A DNA stretch of 64,000 nt from Spongilla lacustris (GCA_949361645.1 OX442425.1:8600680-8664679), one strand, 5' to 3'; positions 19,938 through 32,736 are shown, numbered from the stretch's first letter. The notes: a model not told the origin generated them from the letters alone. Translations and numbers: made by a program.

Positions 19938-20308
19938 ATATTTATACGCAAAAAGTGACCAGCTAGAAAAGAATCACTGATGAGTATAATTCGTATACTG
20001 CATGATTATACGAGAGCCTTATATATACCATGCACTCCGGCCGCAGCTCGACTGCGCGTTAATAACTTGCAACACATGCAGAGTGTTAATGTATATATGG
20101 ATATACCGTATATGGGTATTCATCTGATTGCAAGGTCATCCTGCCTATACGTTTCCAGTATTATTATAAGTATATGTAGCGCTCTATACTACCGGCTAAG
20201 TTTTTGCCGCAACTCTAATTAAAGTGGTCAGTATATGCTGCAATTGGGTGCAAGGGGAGATGGCCGGTACAAAGTGGCATGCATGTGGTCACTTTGTCTC
20301 CTCACCTC

Positions 20309-20388
20309 ATCGGAATGTCTGCCGCATGATGATGGAAGACTTATAGTGCACTATAAGCCTTCCATCATCATGCGGCAGACATTCCGAT
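20309..20388. repeat. 80-bp inverted repeat hairpin
   Basis: Arms of about 40 bp (atcggaatgtctgccgcatg onward) are complementary with one mismatch around a gtgcac centre. It could be a tiny MITE or a hairpin RNA precursor. Confidence 0.85.
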
Positions 20389-20419
20389 CAGATATAGCTG
20401 GCGCGGGAAAAAACACTTG

Positions 20420-20660
20420 AGCGTAGCCACTAATTGGTCCGTGCATGCATGAGGTATTATGTTACATGCACACACAAAAGTACATCAGGCTCCCATCAGT
20501 CCTTCAATTTTAACAGCTAGTTAGTTATACGAATGCTAGCAGCCGGTTGAGCTATAGCAAATCAATGCCACTACCGCGTGTGATAATTTTAATCAATATA
20601 TGTACATGTATATATACGAACTTCACAGGGCAAGGAGCTAGTGGTTTCATGCAAGTGAAA
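20420..20660. repeat. Dispersed repeat, copy 1
   Basis: Shares gcatgcatgaggtattatgt, the 20-mer aacttcacagggcaaggagc and intervening blocks with 24645-24935 in the same orientation. No coding capacity; probably an old transposon. Confidence 0.6.
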
Positions 20661-22429
20661 TCAAAATATGATTTGCGTCTTTTTTTTTTTTGCTGTGCAT
20701 GAGCTCCCGCCAAATTGATGTCGTTCGCACGTATATATACATGCATTCGGCAGTGTCGTACAGTTTAATATCATATATGTCCGTTTAGGAACACGCCCGG
20801 CCTCTCCCTTTACATCGTACTGGTTGAAAGCATTAAAGGCGGCGGCTGCGCGCGTGCGCACAAAGCTGCACAGCCATAACACTATATGGACGGCGCGGTT
20901 TCAATTGTTTGCCAACTGTATAGACCGACGCAGGAATTTTCACACCTATATACTTAGGTATAACGGTTAAGGTATCTATACTGCACATATGCATGGCGCA
21001 CCAAACCATAAGCCCTTTACCCTATACTGTGACGGCATCTCCGTTGAAATTAAATCAGTTCGGCTAAGGAGTTTTTGCCAGAAATATTTTATCATGGCCG
21101 CTCGGTGTTATATATTTTGTTATAGCGCGCGGCAGCGCACGAACATGCATGATACATGTTAGCCAATCATGACGTTATACCATTTCATTCAAGATTTGAG
21201 TGTGACGGTATATGTTACAATAGCGTAGCCGTTCTGAATCTTTAGTGCTGTTGTACACAAAGGTGTCGTTATACATGCATGTATAATGATATACTGAATT
21301 ACTCAAGCAATGTATATGCATGCGATTCGGCGTGCATGCATGCGAGTCGCGCCGCAACCCACTATATGGATTATTAGCTATAAGAAATCCATGCATACCT
21401 GCTAGAACTGAAACGAAAAGAGGGAGCTAGAAACCTATAGGAGGAGACTCATACAGAGGGAGACTCTGAGCTAAGCGGAAAGGTAGGTATACGTGTTAAT
21501 TGTTGTCTGAAGGATGCATCATTGCATATGGCATCATAGCAGACAGATATGCTCGAGATTCTGTTACGCTGCATGCATGCAGGCTAGAAGCCATATTTTG
21601 ATGCGAAGCATGAAATGAATGCCGTGGAATTATAGGACTGCATGGTGTTGTTGTACCCCGGCATAGCGCAATATTCATCAAAAAACAGTGAAGATCCGCG
21701 GCCCATGCATGAAGGCACGCAGTTATTATTTTCCGAATATGTGCTGATGACGCATGCATGATCACCATACATGGGGTACTCGTGTAGACGCGTCTGTACA
21801 TGCATGTACATATGCAAATGCAGAGGTAAGAGTTTATAGATAGCAGGTGCATGCTTACATGTATACATGTGAGCCGGTCATGATCAGGGCCAAGTATATA
21901 TGAATATGCATATATGCATGCATGCGGTCACCAGGCCGGAGAGTGATGGTGTTCAAAAAGACATCCTATATAGCATGCGTTCCATCGCTGGTATATAGTG
22001 TGGTTTGAATTTATGTTGAAATTAATAAATACCAATGGTTCAGATTTGTTCAAAAGTTAGACTTAAATCTATGCCTATATACATGTATATAGGCCATACA
22101 GGTCGGACAACCCGAGAAGTTCCCCGGCAACATTGTTCATGAATTTTTTTTTTAAGGCGGTGCATGCACGTATCGTTGTATTCCTCGCTACTTCTTGAAT
22201 TCCACGGACGATTTCGAACGGCCCAGTGCTAAGACGACGATATCATGCAGGATCAATGCCGCGAGAATGGGCGGTGGTGGAGAATGGAAGCTGTAGAAGT
22301 TGGCTTTTGTAAGCTAACCTTCCCGCGAGGATAGGGCGACGCCCGGCCTAATTTGGAGAGTAATTGAACGTGAACATCAATCACACGCCCAGACATGCAG
22401 CTATGGAATGGACCCAACCCCTATTGCAG

Positions 22430-23790
22430 ATAGCTCTGAAGCGAACATCACAGCATACGTACACCACCTATGTCACACAGCTACAAAGTTATGGGGTTAA
22501 CCCTATGTCGTGTGTACCGTAGCAAACACCTATGAATTGGAACCTATGGCAGATAGCCATAGCTATCAGAGCAGTGTATGCATGGAGTTGGAGTGAACCT
22601 TACGGCACATAGCTACGAAGCACCCCATAGCAAAAAGCAATGGCCGGGGTTATCCTTATGTCGAGTACCGGTACCCCATAGGAAACACGAGTTGGAGTGA
22701 ACCTTATGGCATACGTACAGCTACGAAGCACCCCATATAGCAAAAAGCAATGGGGTTAACCCTATGTTGTCGAGTGCCCCATAGCAAACACCTATGAAGT
22801 GGACCGGGTCACCCTATATGGCAGATTAGCTATCATGCAGAGCAGTGTCACGGCGGTATGAAGTTGGAGTGAACCTTACAATACACAGCTGAGAAGCACC
22901 CCATAGCAAAACGCTATGGGGTTAACCCTATGTAGAGTATCCCATAGCAAACACCTATGAAGTGGACCCTATTGCAGATTATAGCTATCAGAGCAGTGTA
23001 TGGAGTTGGAGTGAACCTTATGGCACACAGCTACAAAGCACCACACAGCAAAAAGCTCTTATGCTGAGTACCCCATAGCAAACACCTATGAAGTGGACCC
23101 TATGGCAGATTAGCTATATCATGCAGAGCAGTGTCACGGCGGTTTGGAGTTGGAGTGAACCGGGCCCTTACAGCACACATGCAGCTGAGAAGCACCCCAC
23201 AGCAAAAAGCTACGGGGTTAACCCTATGTATAGAGTATCCCATAGCAAACACCTATGAAGTGGACCCTATGCAGATTACTAGTAGCTATCAGAGCAGTGT
23301 ATGGCCGGAGTTGGAGTGAACCTTATGGCTCACAGCTACTAAGCACCCCACAGCAAAAAACTATGGGGTTAACCCTATGTAGAGTATCCCATAGCAAACA
23401 CTTATGAAGTGGACCCTATGGCAGATTAGCTATCAGAGCAGTGTATGGAGTTGGAGCGAACCTTATGGCACACAGCTACAAAGCACCACACATGCAGCAT
23501 AAAGCTATGGCCTATGGGGTTATCCTTATGTCGAGTACCCCATGCATAGCAAACACCTATGAAGTGGACCGTATATGGCAGATAGCCATAGCTATCAGAG
23601 CAGTGTATGGAGTGAACCTTACGGCACACAGCTACGAAGCAGTCCACAGCAAAAAGCCGCTATATGGGGTTAAGCTTATGTCGAGTACCCCCATAGCAAA
23701 CACCTATGAAGTGGACCTACAGCACCCAAACAGTAAAAAGCAAGTGGTTTAATCTTATATGTCACCCATGAAGTGGACCTTATGGCAGAC
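22430..23790. repeat. ~150-bp satellite array (about 9 diverged units)
   Basis: The phrase aacacctatgaagtggaccc recurs at spacings of about 133-170 bp (near 22790, 22950, 23082, 23251, 23397, 23550, 23700). It alternates with ggagttggagtgaacctta and agctatggggttaaccctat. The units are diverged and contain indels, so the array is old. Confidence 0.88.
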
Positions 23791-24159
23791 AGCCATAGCT
23801 AACAGCTGTACATATACACGGCTGTTTGCGGCTAGACACAATACGGTATACACCCCTAAAGCAGTAATGCTCGTACCTCATTATACATGTTGTTTTTAGC
23901 GAGCCATATACCACACATGCTGTAAGTAACTCCGTTGAAAAAAATAGCTCCCGCACACACCCTACCAGTCTAGTCGACAAAATTAACAACGGGCAAGTGG
24001 ACTTCATTTGATTAGTAGTTATGCGCATGCAGCCCGTTTTTACGCGCATGTAACTTTGACGGGTCTACTTCAAGCTCGTTGTACGGCCGAACCAACCCAC
24101 TAAACAGGTCGGTAAGCAAGAACACTCAACAAAATACATGGAAGAGCATATTATATATG

Positions 24160-24251
24160 ATGTCCGTGGCTCCACAAAATGGTAGCAGCGATCCTCCTCC
24201 CATGCAACTGGACCCAAGCGAATTCAGCAATGACCATATCGCTTTTCACGC
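24160..24251 (+). CDS. Possible first coding exon of an unknown small gene
   Basis: ATG at 24160 opens a 30-codon frame containing SSDPPPMQLDPSEFSNDHIAF and runs into a GTAACA donor. A candidate acceptor (CCAACAG, about 24420) and a further GTAAGT donor (about 24480) lie downstream. The amino-acid composition looks protein-like rather than random, but no homolog is recognised. It could be chance. Confidence 0.25.
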
Positions 24252-24644
24252 GTAACATCGGTGCTAGCGTGCTACATATCACTGGCCAAAAAAAAAGAAA
24301 GATGGCTTCTAGCACATACAATTATCAGCTAGTACCTTCTAGCTGCTTCATGATTCAGCTTTGATTTCGACTGACTTTCTATGGGTTGGGTACGTAGATC
24401 AGTAACTCACTTCCAACAGGAGAGGTACATCGCGGGTTACCCGCTTTCACGGCAGCGTGGCAACGAAACTGTAGCATGAGGTAAGTACTGTAAATAGAAA
24501 AACGATGCTGGCTTTATTTATTTCGTGTTTTCAAATGGCGATTGTAACCAACCTGTTTTGTGCTGGCTCACGTTTTTGTTTCACCCTGTGGTTGCCATGG
24601 GCGTTGTTAGGGCACTCGTAATCATTTCTAAAAAATAATACTTG

Positions 24645-24935
24645 CGCGTAGCCACTGTAATTGGTGCATGCATGCATGAGGTATTATGTTACTTGCACAC
24701 CCAAAATTATCTAACAGCTGTATAGTTCAATAATGGGGAATGCTAGCAGTTGAGATAGCAAATCAATACCAGCACCGCGCGATAATGCGATAATTTTTAA
24801 TGATTGATGTACCAATACATGTTGATGTACCACATAGTACTGACGTGACAAACGACTGTGATCATTTTGATGTACATGTATCAGTATACGAACTTCACAG
24901 GGCAAGGAGCTAGCGGTTTCGTGCAAGTTAATCAG
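24645..24935. repeat. Dispersed repeat, copy 2
   Basis: Direct-orientation partner of 20420-20660, diverged with small indels. It supports a transposon or segmental origin for both. Confidence 0.6.
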
Positions 24936-25147
24936 TAAAACCCGGACCATGCACTTTTGTCAACCCGGACCAAATTTGGCAACCAAAAGTGGTCCGGGGT
25001 CGGACCAATTTTGGCAGCGAAAAGTGGCATACGCCCAGACCAATTTTTGCCCGGACCATGCACATTCCCGTCTATATGCAAAGCAATTAAGTGACGCTAG
25101 ATATATGTTGCATCCAAAATGCAGTGGATCCAGATTTTGGCGAACGT

Positions 25148-25739
25148 TCAACGGGCTCCTAGTCTGCTGCCGTTCACCGTTTCAGCAGGCCCGTTGAAGT
25201 TTAAAGGACAGTATCTTTTTAGAAGGGCGGGCCCTACCATCGCGTTTGGTCCACTGAAACGCGGTGGTAGGGCCCGCCCTTCTAGTACCTTTTGATATGT
25301 CCCTCCTCTCCGCATCGAAAACAGCACGTTCTTCCGCTTCTTCGGCATTGCTTGCATAACGACGCCCTCACTCTTGCTCCGTTATATTACTCAGTCCTGT
25401 CTCCACCTTCGTCTTGGAACTACCGGCAGCTACTGAGCACTGCACCACACTCTGTATCTTCGCCTCCAGATTTCCCAATCGCTCCGTCAATTCTTTAAGG
25501 GCAACTTGCAGTCCAGTATCGCGGCCAGCCCCCTCCCTCACCAGACTCACAGGATTAACATTTTCTGCTGGGTTAGACTCGATCGCAAACACAGATCGGA
25601 TTTCCATAGCAGCCACTATCGCCTTTTCAAGAGTGTCCGGCCTGCCGCGCAGTAGTAGTTGTCTGCTAATAGACGTCTTCAGTCCCATTAGAAAACGCTG
25701 AAGCATGCAGAATGCCAGAAGGTTCACTTTCTCAGCCAT
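25148..25739 (-). pseudogene. LTR-retrotransposon Gag remnant with zinc knuckle, interrupted by a MITE
   Basis: A minus-strand frame from 25739 encodes a capsid-like segment (FLMGLKTSISRQLLLRGRP, then LEKAIVAAMEIRS), typical of Ty3/Gypsy-type Gag. In another frame downstream a CCHC zinc knuckle is readable as CFRCGEEGHIKRY, but its last Cys lies beyond a 63-bp palindromic insertion. A frameshift and the insertion mean it is non-functional. No protease, reverse transcriptase or integrase follows. Confidence 0.75.
25221..25283. mobile_element. 63-bp palindromic MITE inserted in the gag zinc knuckle
   Basis: Arms agaagggcgggccctacc and its complement surround a short loop. It is flanked by near-identical 10-bp direct repeats, agtatctttt (25210-25219) and agtacctttt (25284-25293), consistent with target duplication. 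Confidence 0.8.
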
Positions 25740-26011
25740 ATGATTATTGTCGTATGACTATCCCACTTCTGACACCTATGTGTTACGTGGGTCAAAGGGC
25801 AACTTTAATAGTTACTTGTCAACAAGCACCAACGCATGTACAGCCAGCTGTTCCTTATGAAATAATTACGCGGGCATTTCGTGCGCAGGCGCAACATATA
25901 CGCTACTACATTACGCGCGTGATGACGTAGGACGCTAGTTGCAGAAGGTGCAAGCGTGTGTGTGTTTGTGCGCGTCATCTGTGATTCTTATAATTTCACA
26001 GGTCGGTGCAT

Positions 26012-28871
26012 ATGGTACTGTACACGGGCGCGTGCGTCGCGGTCATCGCATTTCTCCTCGCAAGCGTTGAGTCCACTTGCAGTTCAAGTGAGTACCCGTG
26101 TTGTGTCAACTCTTTGACACCACGTACTGATGTGGTTACATATGCGGCATTTTTGTTGTTGTTACGCTGAACAGATACAACAAACTTTTTGATAAGGAGT
26201 TGGTTGCTATTACAAATCACGATGACGCATTGCCCCCCAAAAATAATTATTTATTAATTAAAAAATCTTTCACTACAAATACGCCGTGCGGCGGGGATGC
26301 CGCGGGGAAAATGTTACGCAATCAATTTACAGCACAAAAAAAACCGCATCAAATCAATCACTGATTTCACAATGGATTTTAAATCAATTGTTAAATCAAC
26401 GCATGATTTCACAGTAAAAATCAAGTGCGCTTGATTAGCGATTCAAATCAATTGTGAATCAATAATTGATTTGGCATATCCCATACATAGGTGGTCATCT
26501 TGCTTTTTTCTTCAATTTGAATTTTAACCAGCTTTATATTGTACTATAAGCAGGTCTGATTATGATATGTGTACTTCAAAAAATTATTCAATTAACCATT
26601 CTTTAACTAAAATCAAGACAAAATCATATCCGTTAAGTAATTAATTCGTGGTTTGAGAATCAACGAATATTCCCGTATATCTTTCCATAGACATATATGG
26701 GGTACTTGAATACCAAGCATGCCAGATTTTTCTCAGCATTTGCCAAATGGGGTTGTTAGTACACTTGGTTTTTAGTGGGGTCGCCGTATTTTTCTTATTT
26801 AAGACATCACTTTCCTAGGATTGTCATAACATTGTCCTCGATGTATGGTACAACCATACATCGAGGACATTGTTATCACAGTCCTAGGGAATAGGAAAAA
26901 TATGGGGACCCAACTAAAAATCATGGCAAATATAGTGTACTAACAATCCCTCATGGCAAATGCTGAGAAAAATCTGGCATGCTTGGTATTCAAGTACCCC
27001 ATACATAGTTCTGGCTTTTGACTGCTCATTTCTGGATATGACGCTTTTTTTATTTTAATTTTTGCTGCAAAATTTCGCACATCGTACAACTCATCCGACC
27101 CCATAATCCCTCTTCTCGGTCCCCAGCTCCCACTGCTCCCCCTCCCCCCTGCCCAGCTCATACACGATCTGGTCCATCATTCTGAAGACACATGTACATG
27201 TATATCAGTATAGCATATTATTGCGTAGCTCCATTTAATGCGCAGACTAAGAAACTAATTTTGTAATGTGTTTGCTAGCGCTAAGCAGTTTGCAAACAGA
27301 TGCCGTTTTGAAAAAGGATTTTTAGAGCCGAGTTATTTGGTTAGGTGTGCATGGGGGTGCGCTTGGTGTCTTATATACTGAAGGGTGTGGTCAGAAGGTG
27401 GGTCCAGTGCGTCTGAGCTTCGTTGAGCTGCTCTTCCATCTTCATCAACAGCTGGCCCTCCTTTCACAATAACTCCACTGACACAGCTGGTCAGCCTGGG
27501 TGACACCAACATACAGATACACTGCGCTGCTGATCCTGGTGAGATATGCTTTTGGAGTTGGAGTATATACAATGCCACTTCAAATGTCTGGATTCAAATT
27601 ATGGACAATTCAACATTTGAAGATTAGTGAGTGGAAGTTGTACTGAAGTACTTGTTTTGAAAATTTTCATCACTTTTTTAAATTTATTTTTTAAATTTAT
27701 GTTTCCCCTCAAACACTCCTGCCTTTCATCCTTCCTTCCTTCCCTCCCTCTCTCAATCCTCCTATTGTTCCTGTTCTCGTCCCAGTGGTGTTCTCTTTCT
27801 GCGTGATGGCTCTCTGTTCATCCCCAACATTACAACATTTCATGTCACAAACTACAAATGCTTTCTGCCAACAGGCAGGACAAGTCCAATAGCAAACATC
27901 TATCTATGCAGTAAGTGTGTGTTAATTGAAACAATTTTTTTTTAAACTGAGCCTTCTCTCACTAGCCCAACTGCAGTATGCGAACGGACTGGCCTCTCTG
28001 TGTGTGGATCCAGGGTCAAATGAAAATTTTTCTTTCATGACCATAGGTCTGGGGAGGAGGCACATTAATAAAAGTGTGGTCATTATTACTTTTCATCCCC
28101 TAGGGTCCCCAGTCCTAAATCTAACCCTGTACAAAATGGGGTCACAAGGCCAATGGACTTCAGTGACTGATAGCCGATTTGCTATGACTGTGTCTTCTGT
28201 GGCTTTGATGGGTGCCATGGGAACCGACAATGGGATGTACTTGATAAATGGTACTAACACCTGCAGCTCAAATCAGCTGACCTTCAGGTTGAATGTCTCA
28301 GGTGTGTATGTGGGAGGGTGTGAAGCAGTAAGCATGTGTTATTTTTTTGTGTATATTAATGGTGATAGGAAGTGATTATGATACACGAATAAATAAAATA
28401 CACTAAACAAAAATTATCTCACTAGCCCAACTGCAGTATGTGAACGAAATGGCCTCTCTGTGTGTGGATCCAGGGTCAAATGGAAACTTTCCTTTCATGA
28501 CCATAGGTCTGGGGAGGAGGCACATTAATAAAAGTGTGGTCATTACTACTTTTCATCCCCCAGGGTCCCCAGTCCCAACTATAACCCTGTACCAAATGGG
28601 GTCACAAGGCCAATGGACTCCAGTGACTGATAGTCGATTTGCTGTGACTGTATCTTCTGTGGCTGTGATGGGTGCCACGGAAATAGACAATGGGATGTAC
28701 TTGATAAATGCTACTAACTGCTGTAGCTCAAATCAGCTGACCTTCAGCTTGAATGTCTCAGGTGTATTAGGATGCGAAGGACTGGTTCCTTCTCAGGGAT
28801 CACATGCAGTCAAACCCACAATGTCTTTGTGTATTTTGATGTATATGTTTGTGCATTTTCGTTTGCACTGA
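26012..28871 (+). CDS. Type I receptor head: signal peptide plus Ig-like domains, no kinase attached
   Basis: Exons 26012-26087 (signal peptide MVLYTGACVAVIAFLLASVE), 27452-27626, 27786-27910, 27966-28301 and 28426-28871, total 1158 nt, 385 residues. Exons 2-3 form one Ig-like domain. Exons 4 and 5 are tandem duplicates of a 336-nt phase 1-1 Ig-like exon (SLCVDPGSN, MTIGLGRRHINK, DNGMYLIN). The same exon set heads receptors D and E. No transmembrane or kinase exon follows before the next signal peptide at 31851. If read past 28761 it would end in a short hydrophobic tail at 28871 and be secreted or anchored. Alternatively a donor at 28762 could splice, in phase, to receptor C exon 33733. Which of these occurs is unknown. 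Confidence 0.75.
26697..27002. mobile_element. 306-bp foldback MITE in intron 1 of the type I head
   Basis: The ends atggggtacttgaataccaa and its complement extend into long imperfect inverted arms whose centre is a near-perfect palindrome (cctcgatgtatggtacaacc). Non-coding. Confidence 0.82.
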
Positions 28872-29442
28872 TGATCTGTGGAGTGAAAATGAGCTTGGTG
28901 TAGGGACATTAGCGGCCTTAACTATCTATGACATATACAGTGATACTTGTCCCCAAATTTTTTCGGCAATGTTTACTTGATTTTTTAACATTAACAGTAT
29001 GCAGTATTAAAAATCTAACAACAGAGTGCTGTTGACCAAACATTTGTAAACAACAATAGGAATAAAGGAAGTGTAAACGTGGCTAATACGTCTGTTGATT
29101 TTTGTTTTTCAGTGCCCCAGTCCAAAAAACGCGTATTTCTTAGCTCTGAGGCAGCAGACCAACACATAATTTGGTATATAAGAGAAAAACAAACCTGCCC
29201 AACGTTTGGCCGAGTCACATTTCAAACCCGGGAAATATTTTGTGTGTTCTCATGCGAAAAACGTCTGTCTAGGTCGAAAAGGGTTTAGCATGCCGTTTCG
29301 CACAGTGCAAGCTGTATGCGACAGCAGATCAGCGTTTATACTGAGGGATGGTGATTGGAGACAAGTCAAAATGATACCTTTCAAGTGGAGTAGATGTCAG
29401 CCAGGATGATGTACCACTTGTTGCTCTCCTTAAGGCTTGTTG
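28872..29442. other. Unassigned spacer
   Basis: No receptor exon or other recognised gene lies here. A frame around 29079-29288 has no splice context and no recognisable homology. Confidence 0.35.
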
Positions 29443-30800
29443 TCATTCTGGTGAAAACTTAGAGATGAGAGTGTTAAGCTTAGCCAGGTCTGTAGCATTT
29501 TGAGTTTGATGAGCTTGTGAAACTGTTTGCTTCAGCTTGCTAAGATGTTCAGGAACACTAAATTCTGTAACACCTTTGACAGATTCATGCACTACTTGTG
29601 TGCCCAGTATTGAAGAACGGTATGCAGTAGTAGCTGTTTTGGTTGGATCTCTCGTACCTAGACCTGCTAGGCGTACTGGGAGAAAAAAAGAGTTCTTCAT
29701 CATTTGAGATATTACCTTGGAAGTGTGCTGGAAGAAAATATTTACGAATGGCATCATGCAGTGTGTGAAAATCTTGATCGGAAAGATGAGAGACTCTCTG
29801 CAAATAGGACCATTCAGCAGTTAACTTATGGACACACTCAACCCACCCATCAACTTCCTCTTCAACAAACTTTCTTTTTGATTCATCATTGTCTATAATT
29901 CCTCCAAGAAAACGATGACCAATTGTGGCTTGTACCCCAAGGTCTTTGAACAGGCTGTGTGCTGCAGGAATAGCACTTGGTGCAACTATAATGAAACACT
30001 CGGAGGGTTCTGGAAAGTAGCCATATGATGGGCCAAGCTTGAGCAGTAGATCAAACCAGTTCCTTACCAGTTGTAGTTTCCCAGCACAAGCAGAATCATC
30101 AGTGTACCAACTTTGAGAGTTGCTTCAATGACTGAATTAGATGGTCACCTTGCGTTAAACCCTCTTTGCTGTACATGTAAAGAATGTGTTCAAACCCTTT
30201 CAACAGTAACATGGAGTAACCACGGTATGCATTAATTAGAAAACAGCTGCACCTGGGCCAAAGTATCCGTGCATTCAATAAGGCTGTGACTCTGCTTACA
30301 ACATTAAATGCATTCTTAGCATCTACCAGAAGGAGGCCCCACCCACTGCCTGCATTCTTAGCATCTACCAGAAGGAGGCCCCACCCACTGCCTGCATTCT
30401 TAGCATCTACCAGAAGGAGGCCCCACCCACTGCCTGCATTCTTAGCATCTACCAGAAGGAGGCCCCACCCACTGCCTGCATTCTTAGCATCTACCAGAAG
30501 GAGGCCCCACCCACTGCCTACATTCTCTTCATAAAGGTCTAACATGGCATGTATGACACCTTCAACAACATCAATACCAGTAGCCATGCACATGGTCTTA
30601 CCTAGCACACAACATAGGCATCCCCCAACTCCTATCGGCCTGACCCCTGGGCATTTGTCCAATGGAATTAGTCAGTTAGCCATCAATGCACGAATGTCAT
30701 CCCAATCCACCACAGTGTTAGCAATATGTCATGTAAGGGCAGCAACAGCTTCTCTCAAATGTGAACTATGCACAGACACCACTAGGACAAATCCTACATC
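29443..30800 (-). mobile_element. Decayed reverse-transcriptase retroelement
   Basis: On the minus strand, frames broken by stops and shifts encode RT-like sequence in order: DKCPGVRPIGVG, LLLVDAKNAFNVVSR (palm motif A), KEGLTQGD, WYTDDSACAG (motif C; YTDD), GHRFLGGIIDND, LPVRLAGLGTRDPTKTA. The order fits a non-LTR-type or related RT. Frameshifts near 30115, in-frame stops and an internal tandem duplication show it is dead. No endonuclease or integrase was recognised. The sequence upstream at 31359-31726 has a long frame but no family I can name. Confidence 0.78.
30309..30518. repeat. 42-bp in-frame repeat amplifying RT motif A (5 copies)
   Basis: Five perfect or near-perfect 42-bp units encode repeated GSGWGLLLVDAKNA on the minus strand inside the RT remnant. 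Confidence 0.95.
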
Positions 30801-31850
30801 ACCAATTGTATTTTTATTAAAATTTTATATCTTATTGTAAGCCCCGGGGCAACTCAAAACATTGACAGTAAAATTCAAGGTTCCGGAAAATTTCATTTTC
30901 CAGTTTCTTTGTTGGGAACACATCAAATATGTATTTGTCTTCTTATCATTCAACTTCAAATCTCAAGCATATACCGGCCACATACCTGGGGTACCACACC
31001 AGAGCTGCACCTGTCGAATAGAGTCTTTAAGGCTTAAGCTACAAGTGGTTATTTACCTAGAGTAGCTAATTAAATGGTAAAATTATGCTAACTTCAATCG
31101 AAACAAATCGAATCAGCCATACCACTACTCAGTTACAGAATCAAGACCTTTAATTATTTGAATGCCGGTTTATGGCTTTGCTTAGCAGGTCTGATCATGA
31201 CACAAAGTTGGCCGGATTGATGCTGATTTGAAATCAATTGTTATATCATAAATTAGTGGTTTTATTTTTTTAAAATCCTACCTGCATCATCAAATTCATT
31301 ATTGAACTAATTTGACTCAGTTCTAATCATTTAACCATTCATTTCATTTTTTTTTTTTTTAACTAGCAATTGGCAGTTGGCCATCACTTTGCTTACTAGG
31401 GGCTTTTTGAGTCTTTGACCTGCATGTCATTTTGGGTAAAATATCTATTGTATTTTGAATAGCTCTTGCAAATTTGGCACCACCCAGGACGGTCCACTTA
31501 CTTGATGCTGCATATGCAGTATGAGGCTGACTGCGGTAGGACAAGATCTGTAGTAAATGTGAGACCTTTTCCTTGATGCTCCATTGCATGCACAATTGTG
31601 TACAAACGTATTGCGCAACTCAAAGTCCAGGCCTTGTGGCTGCGCTGCAGAATTGGTACCATCGCCCACTTGATCCACATGCATCCTCAACCTCACATGC
31701 TTTGATTGGGACGTCCATGTATACAAGAGTCAAAGGTCCCAAGGTACGTCATTTAATCTCCAAAAAGAATTTGTTGGTCTCTGCTTAATTGATAGCTGGT
31801 ACAAAACATTAAGATCAGGCATTCGTTTATTTTTCTAAATAGTTCTTACC
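30801..31850. other. Spacer between RT remnant and receptor C
   Basis: AT-rich. It includes diverged AAATCAATT-like repeats, also seen near 26340-26470. No supported gene was found. The receptor C promoter must lie at its right end, but no TATA box is obvious. Confidence 0.4.
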
Positions 31851-32701
31851 ATGGCTGCAATTGCTACAAGCCGAAGGGTCGTGTTTATGGCTGCTCTTTA
31901 CCTGAGTTGTGCTGCACCTTCAGTGCGGGGTCAAGGTGAGTGTGAGGCGGGATTATACTAAGGGCCGTTTGTACAACGTCTAATGTATACTTTCTTTACG
32001 CATCCTTACTTCTTATTTTCAATTTTGGGGGGACGATAGAAAGGTTTATAGTGAATCCGCAGAATGTCACTGCATTCGTCGGGAGTACGGTCAGACTTCA
32101 CGTCGTATTTTCAAGCGTGGGGATCTACCCGCACTGGGAGGTCCAGAGGAGCGGGCAATGGCTCTCCATATACAATAATGCTAGTCAACCGTGAGTCTAA
32201 CATCTGATCATGACTGTATTGCCCAGCTGACGACTAGTAGCCCCGCCCCCCTCGTAGTGGTCAGTATTGGATCGATCCTGTGAACGGCGATCTGTACATA
32301 CCAGTGCTGAAGGAATGCCATGCTGGTGTGTACCGAAGTTCGGCCAATAATATCGTCAGCAATTACTCCTATGTGACTGTTTTGAGTAAGCCATGAGACT
32401 TAATTTAAACAGAGCGAACCCATGCAACCACGCATTCCTCAGGATATCCATTTCTGCAGCTTTGCGACTCTCAGCCTGTCTGCTTGAATTCTGCGCAGAC
32501 GTCGGGGAACCTGTGTGTGATGACAGACGGTGAGGCGTGCGGCCGCGCCACAGCTAGCTAGTCTGTCACACACACATACACACACACATATGTACACACA
32601 CACACACACACACACATATGTACACGCATGCACACACACACATACACACACACACACGTACACACACACACACACGTACACACACACATATGTACACGCA
32701 T

Positions 32702-32736
<35 letters not shown>

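Larger units (their letters stand above)
19938..22400. other. Gene-free AT-rich intergenic DNA rich in TGCATGCA
   Basis: No exon with splice sites or recognisable protein was found. The DNA is dense in ATGCAT/TGCATGCA palindromes and TATATA stretches. It includes a hairpin repeat at 20309-20388 and a dispersed repeat at 20420-20660. Regulatory function cannot be judged. Confidence 0.5.
23791..25147. other. Intergenic DNA, mostly non-coding
   Basis: Contains one possible coding exon (24160-24251), the second copy of the dispersed repeat (24645-24935) and short internal repeats of a cccggaccaa motif (24940-25070). Nothing else is supported. Confidence 0.4.

Noticed and set aside
31359..31726. 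Protein-coding gene on the minus strand beside the RT remnant
   Set aside because: Two overlapping frames have no splice context or recognisable family; probably further transposon debris.
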